In this document: positions 35,705 to 46,457 of the stretch, in pieces | Layout: the number at the start of each line of letters is the position of its first letter | How positions within the stretch are numbered: the stretch's first letter is position 1 | Assembly: GCA_004352715.1 (NCBI GenBank) | Contig: SCFE01000108.1 | Coordinates: 1,586,004-1,650,003 of the forward strand | From: Hofstenia miamia | Lineage: Eukaryota > Xenacoelomorpha > Acoela | Reading direction: 5' to 3' | DNA: 64,000 bases | The notes under the pieces: model-generated | The model's input: the letters and a program-made list of their open reading frames with translations, nothing else | The model's database searches: none | Told to the model about the DNA's origin: nothing | Position numbers and translations under genes: made by a program

Positions 35705-38700
35705 GCAATTATATTATATAAGAATATTGACTAATGCCATTCAACAGGAGTCTATATAACAACTCAGTTATGTGTAAAATATTTACCAAACTTTTATAGG
35801 AATAAACATGAATATCTAATTGTTTACTTTAGGAGGATCATGCTGGGTGAAAATGGATGAAAATGGCAAATGTCGTGGAGACCTTTGGTATGACACTTTT
35901 CCAATTTTGGGCCAGTATGACGACATGCATGGTTGTTGTTTAAATGGACTAAGAAACACTTTCTATTCAAATGTTTCAATGAATAAATTTCATATCGTTG
36001 AACGTGTTGACATGGTTATTGAAAGAAAAGTTGAGTGCATTGACTGCAGACAATTTCTTAAAGGTATGTTTACTTAAATAAATCACCATTTTTTAAAAGT
36101 AATGACATGGCCGCTTGATCCGGCTAAGATCCTAGGATTCCAATGATTCCAAGTTCCAAGGCTCAATGCTTGCATTACAAAATCTATTTGTAAAATCAAA
36201 CGACCACGACCAGTTTTTTATTGGCTGTTGAATTTTCTTAAAACAAAAAGCGAGGTAAAAAATCATCATCCAGGTACTCTCATTCAAACCTAACATATAA
36301 AAAGAAATCATTAAATACATTATATGACAATTGCCAAAAATGTGTAATTTAAGCAATTTTACGATTTAACGAACCACTGAACAGTTGCTTAATTAAATAA
36401 AACTAAGAAAAACACTAAAGTTAGAAAATAAATTCTAGATAAGGACTGCTCGACTGTGGAGTGTCCTCCTTATTGGGAATGTGTGATGGAAGATGGCAAA
36501 CCAACTTGTACATGCGATTTTAATTGTTCAGAAGAAGATGAAAATTATAAAGCAAGGTGCGGATCAGATGATCACACGTTTCATTCAATTTGCCAGTTTA
36601 AACGATGGAGATGTCAAAATCCTCATTTGTACTTGGCTTACAACATCTCATGCATGCGTAAGTTTCCACTTCACAACTTCTATATCATCTTACGATATAA
36701 TGTTAAATTAAGCTGATAAAAAAATTTTAAAACATGAACGTACATAATATCATAGAAAGAGAGCAGCAGCCTGAATTTCTCATACAATGGATTCTACATT
36801 TAACAAATTTGCTTACAAATACACAAAAACTAACTAGAAAATCTCAGCCCAATGTTAATTGTTTTCATTATGTATCAAAAAAATCAATGCATAGATTCAC
36901 ATACTTAACTGTCTGGGAATTTCATAAAGTGTTTATGGTTTCCTGAAAAAAATTAAATTCTTCAAGCGCATTCATTAATAGGTGAGTCAACATCTCAGGG
37001 TTGAAAATTTCATAATTGTCTAGGAGAAAATCCCTTAAAAATGGGTAAAAACGGTTCGTCCTTTTTATAAGAAAAAAAGCAGTTTAAGAACAGCATAATT
37101 AGATTTCGTTAAACTCTAAAATTGCATTTTAACAACTGTTAACTTATACTCTTTCTAAAATAGTAATGTGAGATACTATTAAAATACAATTTGTTTAAAA
37201 CGAAAGGAAATATCTAAGGACTGCTATCAAAACATATCCTAANAGAATAAATTCTAGATAAGGACTGTTCGACTGTGGAGTGTCCTCCTTATTGGGAATG
37301 TGTGATGGAAGATGGCAAACCAACTTGTACATGCGATTTTAATTGTTCAGAAGAAGATGAAAATTATAAAGCAAGGTGCGGATCAGATGATCACACGTTT
37401 CATTCAATTTGCCAGTTTAAACGATGGAGATGTCAAAATCCTCATTTGTACTTGGCTTACAACATCTCATGCATGCGTAAGTTTCCACTTCACAACTTCT
37501 ATATCATCTTACGATATAATGTTAAATTAAGCTGATAAAAAAATTTTAAAACATGAACGTACATAATATCATAGAAAGAGAGCAGCAGCCTGAATTTCTC
37601 ATACAATGGATTCTACATTTAACAAATTTGCTTACAAATACACGCAAACTAACTAGAAAATCTCAGCCCAATGTTAATTGTTTTCATTATGTATCAAAAA
37701 AATCAATGCATAGATTCACATACTTAACTGTCTGGGAATTTCATAAAGTGTTTATGGTTTCCTGAAAAAAATTAAATTCTTCAAGCACATTCATTAATAG
37801 GTGAGTCAACATCTCAGGGTTGAAAATTTCATAATTGTCTAGGAGAAAATCCCTTAAAAATGGGTAAAAACGGTTCGTCCTTTTTATAAGAAAAAAAGCA
37901 GTTTAAGAACAGCATAATTAGATTTCGTTAAACTCTAAAATTGCATTTTAACAACTGTTAACTTATACTCAATCTAAAATAGTAATGTGAGATACTATTA
38001 AAATACAATTCGTTTAAAACGAAAGGAAATATCTAAGGACTGCTATCAAAACATATCCTAATCTGAAAACATTTTTTATCTTTAGCATGGTGTTCTAACA
38101 AACAGTTTTGCCCAGCTGGAACATTCTGCAAGCGCTATGAAGACGAAGACCGTGCAGCATGTCTCAACTGTTCCCTTTGTCCGCAAGAACCAGTTTCGAA
38201 AGTCTGCTCAACAAAACTTAAACAATATGACAAATCATGCGAGTACTTTTGCGCTAATCCGAAAGGCGAAGTTCATTTCAAAGACTGCCCTTCAGGTAAA
38301 ACCTCCAAGATACAGAGCGCCGAATATATTTATATACACGTATACAGGCATATGTTTACATGGTCTTATCTGAGCTTAATATTTCAATCGTTCCGCAATG
38401 GTCCTCCCAAAAAATTTTAATCGGTCCGATCTTTAACCACTTCTAGCTCTGTTCCTTATACTGAGCTCTCATGACCAGATTAAAAATCTGGGACCTAAAA
38501 TCATAAATAAACATTCAAAAAATAGCAATTTTTTCAAATCTAAACATTTCGATCTGTTTTTTATAATTGCTACAAATGTAGAACATTTTTAATGTCAACT
38601 TTAATGCTTATCTCGAAATTCGATGNNNNNNNNNNNNNNNNNNNNNNNNNNNNNNNNNNNNNNNNNNNNNNNNNNNNNNNNNNNNNNNNNNNNNNNNNNN

Positions 38701-39500
38701 NNNNNNNNNNNNNNNNNNNNNNNNNNNNNNNNNNNNNNNNNNNNNNNNNNNNNNNNNNNNNNNNNNNNNNNNNNNNNNNNNNNNNNNNNNNNNNNNNNNN
38801 NNNNNNNNNNNNNNNNNNNNNNNNNNNNNNNNNNNNNNNNNNNNNNNNNNNNNNNNNNNNNNNNNNNNNNNNNNNNNNNNNNNNNNNNNNNNNNNNNNNN
38901 NNNNNNNNNNNNNNNNNNNNNNNNNNNNNNNNNNNNNNNNNNNNNNNNNNNNNNNNNNNNNNNNNNNNNNNNNNNNNNNNATATATATATATCATACGCT
39001 TTGTAGTTTTGCACATTACATATTGACATATGATACATTTTCCGGAACAATTAGTGAAATTTATTAGGACCCGGTGTACATGTCTACCTTCATACTAATA
39101 ATTTCTTGAATCCTTTAAGTTACTAACAAATAATCATTTTTCGGAAATAGGCCACACTTCCTTTATATAGTATGGAAACTGTTACTCTATACAACCGATG
39201 TTGAAAAATCCATACCATAGAGAGGGATGTAATACTATATATGATAAATTATTATTTACTAAATAATAGTAAATGTGTATATATTTAGTTGTCTGCGAAA
39301 ATGCGAAATGTCCAGAAGACAAAAGCACTTGTATAGAGAAAAAGGGAAGACCCTACTGTATAGATTGCACAAAACCTAATAAACTCTCTAAAAAATCACA
39401 AAAACAATGCGATGTCGACGGAAACGAATTTCCAAATGAACATTTTGTGACTAAGAAAATGTGTGCAGAAAGGAAATTCATAAAAACGAAACCTTGTTAA
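35217..39500 (+). CDS. FST: Follistatin-type secreted TGF-beta-family antagonist
   Basis: Five coding exons: 35217-35277, 35833-36063, 36439-36657 (near-identical copy at 37258-37476), 38086-38295 and 39289-39500. All introns are GT-AG and phase 1, so each domain is an exchangeable module. Counting exon 3 once, the product is about 310 aa; vertebrate follistatins are about 320-344. Order: signal peptide (MLGLHIIFYIFAL core, 1-20), N-terminal domain with six cysteines (GGSCW to ECIDC), then follistatin domain 1 (DCSTVECPPYWEC), 2 (PWCSNKQFCPAG) and 3 (VVCENAKCPEDKSTC). Domains 1 and 2 have the full ten cysteines; domain 3 has eight. Family members bind and neutralise activin/BMP-type ligands outside the cell. 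The modular order separates it from single-domain Kazal proteins and agrin-like proteins. Likely polyadenylation signal: AATAAA at 39765-39770. Confidence 0.88.
35659..35703. repeat. (TA)n microsatellite in follistatin intron 1
   Basis: About 45 bases of pure TA repeat in the 555-bp first intron. Confidence 0.9.
36425..38061. repeat. 818-bp adjacent duplication containing follistatin exon 3 (probable haplotype artefact)
   Basis: 36425-37242 and 37244-38061 are near-identical and joined by a single N at 37243. I counted only about seven differences, one of them a synonymous TGC/TGT in the exon. Both copies of exon 3 (36439-36657 and 37258-37476) encode identical residues with intact splice sites, and since the exon is phase 1-1 a true duplication would stay in frame. 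The N join and allele-level divergence favour two unmerged alleles of one exon. Confidence 0.85.
38626..38992. other. 355-N assembly gap beside a (TA)n tract in follistatin intron 4
   Basis: N's fill 38626-38980, followed by ATATATATATAT. The open frames across it are artefacts. The gap is intronic and does not affect the coding sequence. Confidence 0.95.
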
Positions 39501-39770
39501 ATATAATTGACAGACACATTCTTCCAAACAGCATTCCAACCGACAATTGATTTCTATGAGAACATTTTCGACGATTTCACAGTTATTGACTGTGGTTAAA
39601 GTTTTATTTTTGTTTACATAGTGTATATTGAAATTGAATATTGACGTTATTATCATCTTTATATTAACATAAAAAATTAAAATTATTACTATATAAACAG
39701 GTGGGAATTACAGGCTCCTTTGTGCATGATGATTAATACGATATGCTTGAAATATATTATTTTTAATAAA

Positions 39771-41190
39771 CCCGCGGATCAAGGTTTATTAATCTGGTTA
39801 ATATTGCAAAATCAGAATCTGAGAGACTTGTATTCGTTTTTGCACAACTAAACGTATTTTTAACAGCACTAAGAAATTTGTATGCTCAGTTATCAAACTG
39901 AAAAAATCATTAAACTTAATGCGAACTCGTATCGACAATTTAAATAGAAAACCAAAGCAACCTATCGACAATTTAAATAGAAAACCAAAAAATTCAAATG
40001 TAGAAATTATGTAGAATGTTGAAATTTATTGCTTAAAAGACAAAATAAGTTAATCACTACAAATTAATATGAATCAATACAATCAAAGTTTTCCTTGATA
40101 TTTTCCTAAAATGTGTATAATTTCTTTAACTTTAATTTCCATATTCCTTAATCTTAAGCACTTGATGATTAATTTTGGAAATTGAATATAGTGTAAAGTG
40201 ATACAATTTTGTAAGTTAATCTTAGTCTCTGAGGATTAATGTTTACGGAAATAGTGAAGATATCTCAAAGCTTTATTTTTTACAATATACATTTGCGAGA
40301 GAAAGCAGCAACAAATGAATTCACTGATTACAAAAGAATTAATAAACTTTTTATGATGTGTAGTCCTTCAGTGGGGTAAGTGATTTAACATAAGATGCCA
40401 TTTTTCTTAATTTTTGAAGACAAATTCATTAAATTTTAGATTTTTATCCGCAATTACTCATAAGTAACTCAATGATTAACATTGCTCAACTATACTTCCA
40501 TCTGTATTACTTTTGATAAGTACAGAAATCTCTTAACGCTCTTCTGGAACAAAGATAATAAATTTGATATACTAAGTGCGTCTGAAAAGTTCAATTTTTT
40601 ACCTACATCTATATTACATCAAATCAATTGAGGCAGTGCAGATGGCAATACTAATCAGTGATGAAGAATGTTCCATAGAGGCATCTTACTATCACAATAA
40701 GTTAGTTCTTCAGTGTTGATTAATCATACTTTTTAACTGAATTGTATTTGACGCAGCGATGTAATTTACACTTAAATTAGCAACGTTTTATGCATATGTA
40801 GATTTCAAATATGGTAATCTGCTAGCACATTTATTAGATAAGCCTTGGTTGTTTTAATGCCCAAGAATAACCTTGAAATTTTTCACTAACGACTCAATAA
40901 CCATTTTCAATTCGATTGGTGAACATTGGCAATGGTTCGGTCTTGATTCCATAAAATTTAGTGAAATTTAGTTTCAGGACAATAATGCTACGATAAACTG
41001 CAGACTTTTTGCAATCTCGACAAGTCAGAATAGTTCGGTAAGCTCCTTGCTTTTAGTATTAGTAGATATGCAATCCAGGGTTGTTTCCGCATTTGAAATC
41101 AAATTTAAAAGGAAAGGAAAATTTTATTTTCTGTACGATCTACCAAAAACTTCGCTGCAGGTCTCATAGGACATACCTAAAATACGTGTT
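39771..41190. other. AT-rich intergenic DNA with a short tandem duplication
   Basis: TATCGACAATTTAAATAGAA followed by AACCAAA is repeated twice at about 39930-39990. No gene was recognised. Confidence 0.45.
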
Positions 41191-41196
41191 CACAAA

Positions 41197-41495
41197 AAAT
41201 TGCAAACTCATCCACTATTAGAAGGACTTCTTTAAACTATGGAGACAGATGCAATATAAAAATACACATATTGTTTTTTGAATTAGCTTTCTAGTTAGTT
41301 TGAGAAAGCAAAATTTGAACTTATCAGACGCGTAAGCCTGAATATTTACAATTGAAAACTCATCCACCATTTGAAGGACATTCTTGCACTAATTGGAAAG
41401 ACATGCAATATAGTAATACACATTTTGTTTTTGAATTACCTTTCTAATTAGTTTGAGAAAGCAAAATTCGAACTTATAAGAAGCGCGAAGTATTA
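41197..41495. repeat. Tandem duplication, about 145 bp x 2
   Basis: AACTCATCCACTATTAGAAG through GAGAAAGCAAAATTTGAACT is followed by a second, diverged copy, AACTCATCCACCATTTGAAG through GAGAAAGCAAAATTCGAACT. The copies differ by scattered substitutions and small indels, so this is an old genuine duplication, unlike the N-joined ones. Confidence 0.8.
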
Positions 41496-41789
41496 ACATG
41501 AATTTCTATCTATTTTTATCAAAATAGATTTCGCACAGTACTAATAACACAAGTTTCAGAAGCCCGTTGGTAAATAATTAATACATTGAAGACTGAAACT
41601 CATTTTACATAAAGTGCAAATACCATACTTCTTAATTAATATGTGCCAGAATTGTTCGTTATATATTCTGAAAAAATTCCTTTTAATTTTACACACCGTT
41701 TTCAATCAATAAAAATTGATTAAAAGATGTTTAACTATTAAATGAAACCAAATCATATAATTTTTTTCGAAAAGCTTAATGCTGTACTA

Positions 41790-42010
41790 ATCTCTAATCA
41801 GAAACCTACCACCTTACAATGCGATTAAAGTACCGGGATTTACTCAGAAACATAATTCAAGAGCAAAACTTTTTACAGGTTAAGTACGAGAAAAACTTTT
41901 TAAAGAATCCTTCATTAATGTTGCCATTCGAACCTGGAACTCACTACCTAAAGAAAATACTGAAAAATTAAAATTTTTTTAAAAAGCATTTAAAAATCTT
42001 CTTTAAGCAA
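41790..42010 (+). pseudogene. LINE C-terminal end
   Basis: Read on the plus strand, NSRAKLFT, then VREKLFKESFINVAIRTWNS with LPKEN, matches the extreme C-terminus of CR1/Jockey-type polyproteins ('t.....ff.vR....WNsLP'). An in-frame stop after LFTG and another after KFF show decay. The upstream reverse transcriptase is absent. Confidence 0.65.
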
Positions 42011-42549
42011 AAATATATATCTGGTAAATCATGGCTAGGACACAAATTTTATAACAATTACTATACCATAACTCGTTATTAAAATAGTACTATAGTAATT
42101 TATCCGTAGCCTGGAAGATTTGTTTTTGTAATTTATGTTATTTGTATGTGTGCTTTGCTATTTATTGATGCCATTTAGATAAATTACCATTTATTTAATT
42201 TATAAACATTTTTGAATATCTTATCTTATTTTATATTATCTTATCTTATAGAAGGATATAGAAATTGGCCAAAATATAATTTTTAAAAATGAAGTCTGTT
42301 ATAAAAGACAGTATAATTGTATTTGTAAGCGATACGATTACACTACTATATAAAAAACACTCCGAGTATACATTTTGGATAAGTAGCCCAATTTTCAAGA
42401 CAGCTAATCACATATTCAAATGGGAAATCATATCACATACACTATGCAGGAATTCTCAAATTATATTAGTATACATGCTTTAATTAGAGGTAAATGAGTT
42501 AATGCTATTTATGTGTAAAACATTATTTAAATTAGAAGGCGATTTAGAT

Positions 42550-42770
42550 GACTCAATGTTTAATAGATTCTTCCTCAAGTCTGAATGATAATTGACGAAT
42601 TCAGAATGTCATTTCTCAGTTCTGAATGTAAAGTGACGCTTTCTGAATGATATTTGACAAATTCGAAATGTCATTTTTAATTTCTTATTGTAACTATCAT
42701 TTTCTAATTGAAAATTATTATTTCTGAATGTAAGTTGGTGATTTCTTAATGAAGAAGAAGAAGAAAAATC
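42550..42770. repeat. Degenerate minisatellite, unit about 22-24 bp
   Basis: Variants of TTCTGAATGTAAAGTGACG recur about eight to nine times with substitutions (TCTGAATGATAATTGACGAA, TCTGAATGATATTTGACAAA, TTCTGAATGTAAGTTGGTGA). Confidence 0.75.
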
Positions 42771-43059
42771 TATATTCAGAGATTGTTTTAACAATAAATA
42801 GAAATACTGATAACAATTCTGAAAGCGTCAAGAAAGTAATACAAAACTAAACAAAAACACAAAACAACGAATATTTACAAATAAAAATAATGGTTAGCTT
42901 AGGCTATTGCGATTGCTAGTTTAAATTAATAGAGTAATCAGGATTATAAAATTTATAACCTCCCTATTTCAGTTTTTTTATATTTTACGTGTAAAAATAT
43001 TTTTTAATATCAATTTTAAAGTTTATTAATCTACTTATTTGTTTAATATATTTTTTTAA

Positions 43060-43640
43060 ATTTATTCCATATAGTTATAGCTGCGTTTAGAAATGAATTT
43101 TTCATTATTCGCTTCTTATACCTAATAGGTTAAATTCTGCGTGTTCTTTTATTTTGTTTATTGACTAATTTTGCAGCAAGAAAGTCATTTTTGTTGTATG
43201 GGAAAGTATTATTAATTATTTCGAAGAATATCGTTAAGGCATTTATATAGATGTAACATTGCGGATGTAGAAATAATTTTGAAATTTTTCCATATTCATT
43301 ATTCTTATTAAAGCTATGATTATTTACTGCTACTTTGATAGCCCAATTTAGTTGCACCTGGAATTTCCTGAGAAATTTTTGTTTATATCTGTGTAGAGTA
43401 TATTGCCATAGTTGAAATGACTTAATATTAGAGCATATATTAATTGGATTCTTGCTTTCTTGGAAATTTTTGAGAAATTAAGTTAATTGCTTTAATAGAT
43501 ATGGCCATTTTTCTAATAACATGATTTAGTTGCTCTTCAAAATTTAGATTTCTATCAAAAATAAAAGACTCAACCTGTTTTATTTAAATGTCGTTGAAAT
43601 TAAGTTTGTATTTTAAAGTATCATCAGTAGTAGTAATGTC
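43060..43640 (-). pseudogene. LINE reverse-transcriptase C-terminal remnant
   Basis: The minus strand reads VESFIFDRNLNFEEQLNHVI, RKMAISIKAINLISQKFPRK and then, in another frame, NFSGNSR-like text leading into QLNWAIKVAVNNHSFNKNNE. These fit the region after the catalytic core and the C-terminus of non-LTR reverse transcriptases ('D..L.F..Hi..i..k...', 'v.Q.WAIR...'). It lies downstream of the fragment at 45056-45990 in the same orientation, so both may come from one insertion. Confidence 0.55.
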
Positions 43641-45055
43641 ACCTGAAATTGATGTAGTTTAAATTTCATATAATCGTTAGTGAAAAAATATGCCCACACC
43701 GTTTACATTATAGTTTCGCAATAATAGTCTTGCTAAATTGTATTGTTTGAGATTTGAAATATTTAAATTATGTAATTTGTTTTATTGCTTTTGTAATAAA
43801 TTCAAATAAGATTTATTTTTCAGTGTGCTTATAAAAGATTGTTGCAATGTACTTTTTAAAATATTGGTTTGAAAGCACGTTCACTTGGATGAGATTTATA
43901 ATTATCATGGCTTTATACTTAAAGATTATTCCAATATACATGATAAAAGACATTCACATAAAAACAATGCGTTTCAAAAATGCCCGATTTTACTCTAAAT
44001 AAATAAGTGGATACCCGTTTTACTCCATAAATTTGATTTACTATGGGGATGTTCATTGTTGTCTATTGTTGTTATATGCATAAATACCAGTTTTGACACT
44101 TAATTCTTTAAACATGCCAGGTGAAATTATTAAAAAAATACTACTTTATTTTCAAATGGAGAATCGCCCATAATAAATGCAAACGAGCTGCATTAGACGA
44201 ATGCAAAGTAACATGCGTGTCACGTGATTAAAATATTCAATGAATGGAAGTTCAAATTCGAAAGAAATATTGGATATGGTTGATCTTTTTGCGGTATGAA
44301 GTTTTCAACGTTTCGAATATATTTTTGACCGAAAATGTTCATGAGGTAACATTTGTGAGAGCAATGATTGGTAATTATGAAGTTAAGAAAATCGACAGTT
44401 CATCACATTCTTCACGAAGACAGACTTTTGCAAATCGTGCAATTCAAGAAATCTTCATGCGCTGTTACCTACTAATTACGAGCGGAGTAATTCTTAAGAG
44501 CCCTGCAGGAACTCGACATTGATTCAGTATTGTAGTTCGACCAAGTCTATTTTACATTTGTGGACCATGATATCTCATCTCACTTAGAGGTAGTGTTTGA
44601 ATAAGTCAAATCCATATAAACTCCAAGATACCTTTGCAATCAAAGAAGATTCTTGTTTGATGTAGCGATTTGTGATTTATTCAATATCTTTATTTCATGT
44701 TTGTAGTAGTACATGGGAGTTAATCCTTTTTCATTTATGAAATGAAATGGAGATTGATAACAAATACGCAAGTTTCTCAATTCTCAGACGAAAGCGACAA
44801 TTATCTTCCAACGGGGCAGAACACGACCTCATATTAAAGAATGTTAAACAGCTTCTCAATGGTACGATTTCTCAACGAGTCATCAGCAGCTATTTCAAAC
44901 GCGAATGTTTGAAATAAACGTTCTTTTGGGAAAAGAATAGATAAATTTAAAAGTAATCGAAAGTGATATGGAAATATTTCTGAAATTAATTGAAAATTCA
45001 GATACCTATTTCTTTCCTAAAAGGTTGCATTATGCAAAATTGCGTTTTATTTATA
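43641..45055. other. AT-rich DNA between two LINE fragments
   Basis: The 92-aa open frame at 44244-44522 (+) has no recognised domain. The segment may be decayed LINE or a later insertion. Confidence 0.35.
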
Positions 45056-45990
45056 TTAATGCACAATTATTATTATGTATAATAATGAAGAGTTTCCACA
45101 GAATATTAATGTATCAACTGCAAGCTGAATAATTTCACAGCCCGTTACTTTCTTTATGTCATTTACATATAGATTGAATAGCAGAGGTTCTAGGATTTTT
45201 TCTTGTGCAACACCATTTTTTACAAATAGCTCTTTAGGTAATGTGCTATTAAATTTCACTCGTTGAGTCCCACTGCTTAAGTAATTTGATAGAAGATTGC
45301 CGCTGCTTGTAAAAAGCCTAGTCTGAATCACTTTTAATTAACTGAATCAAAAGCATTAGATAGACCAATGGAAGTGATCGCTACAAGTTTACTAGAATCA
45401 AGGAGATATCTCCATTTTTTGGTTGTTTGTACAAGGGCATCGGAAATCCAAATTGATTTTTGATAATCATTTAAAATAATCTAAATGAAAAGAAATTGTT
45501 CATGTAAAAGTATCTCAAAAACTTTGCGTAAGGGTGAGGTTATTGATATGGGTTTATATTGTTTAGGACATTGTTTGAAACAATTAGGGAAAACATTAGC
45601 TTTTATGCATTTATTAAGTATAAAGTTTAAGGGCTTCGAAATAGCTTTAGTCGTTCCTTTAAGGAAAAAAATCGGAATTTTGGAAGGACCGCTTGACTTA
45701 TTAGCTTTCAGTTTATTGATTGCTTTAGACACTTCGTAACTAGTTGTGAAACGAAAAGTAATTACTCAAATTAATAAGTCTAGTTTAATACATTATAGAT
45801 TTTGTAATTGGTAGTAAGAAGTTTGCCTTTTGCATCTATAATTTTTTCTACTGAACAAGATTTACATTTGTTGCAATTAGAAATTACGTTTACTTCTTTC
45901 TTTGACTCGGTAGGTTTTTTGAATTCTGGTTTCACATATTCATAAGTTTTTCTGTTTTCTATATGTATATTGATACAGGTAAACTTCAAT
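45056..45990 (-). pseudogene. LINE reverse-transcriptase domain, degenerate
   Basis: The minus strand contains, in order, KIIDAKGKLLTTNYKIYNVL (the linker before the domain), SKAINKLKANKSSGPSKIPI with FFLK ('l...Ks.GpDgip..flk'), QYKPISITSPLRKVFEILLH ('yRPISl.s...K..E'), DALVQTTKKWRYLLDSSKLV with LSNAFDSVN ('D.skAFD.v'), and NGVAQEKILEPLLFNLYVND ('G.pQGsvLgPllF..yiND'). The catalytic YADD is degraded to LAVD, and frameshifts and stops separate the blocks. No endonuclease is left, so it is a 5'-truncated dead copy lying just beyond the 3' side of RBM8A. Confidence 0.85.
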
Positions 45991-46457
45991 ATCCGCAGTT
46001 ATTGGATAAAATTCAACAATCGTAAGTTCAAATAAAAAATGAAAATTCTTATAAATTCGAATGTTGCATACTATTTTTCAATAGCATTGCAATTAATTAA
46101 AATCTAAACCAAATGAAACACATCCAACTATGTTGAGATAGCAAAAGAACTTTATTGTGTATGGAACAATAAATGTTTTAGAAATAAATTCTGAAGACAT
46201 AATGCTTGTATCTTATAAAAATTTCAATATTCTGTTTGAAAATTAAAACAAATTCGCTACATTCATTCAACCTAGACAAATACTATTCTACGAATGATTA
46301 GTATCTTAATAGGAATTTCGCAATAAGTCAAACAGCATTTTATAAATATCACTATAAAAATCAATAAGAATTGTCGCTATAAACAAAAATACTGAATCTA
46401 CAAAAAATCATATTTAACGTAAATAAACAGATTTTCACATAACAAAACTAGAAAACA

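Noticed and set aside
36734-37765. 70-72 aa open frames repeated in both follistatin copies
   Set aside because: They are intronic or out-of-frame shadows; identity between copies only reflects the duplicated segment.
38570-39050. Open frames of 127-149 aa
   Set aside because: They consist almost wholly of N's in a gap inside a follistatin intron.
35217-39500. Agrin-, SPARC- or serine-protease-inhibitor-type identity for the cysteine-rich gene
   Set aside because: The N-terminal six-cysteine domain followed by exactly three ten-cysteine-type modules, one per phase-1 exon, fits follistatin better than single-domain or mixed-domain Kazal proteins.
45485-45739. 84-aa plus-strand open frame
   Set aside because: Antisense shadow of the minus-strand LINE reverse transcriptase.
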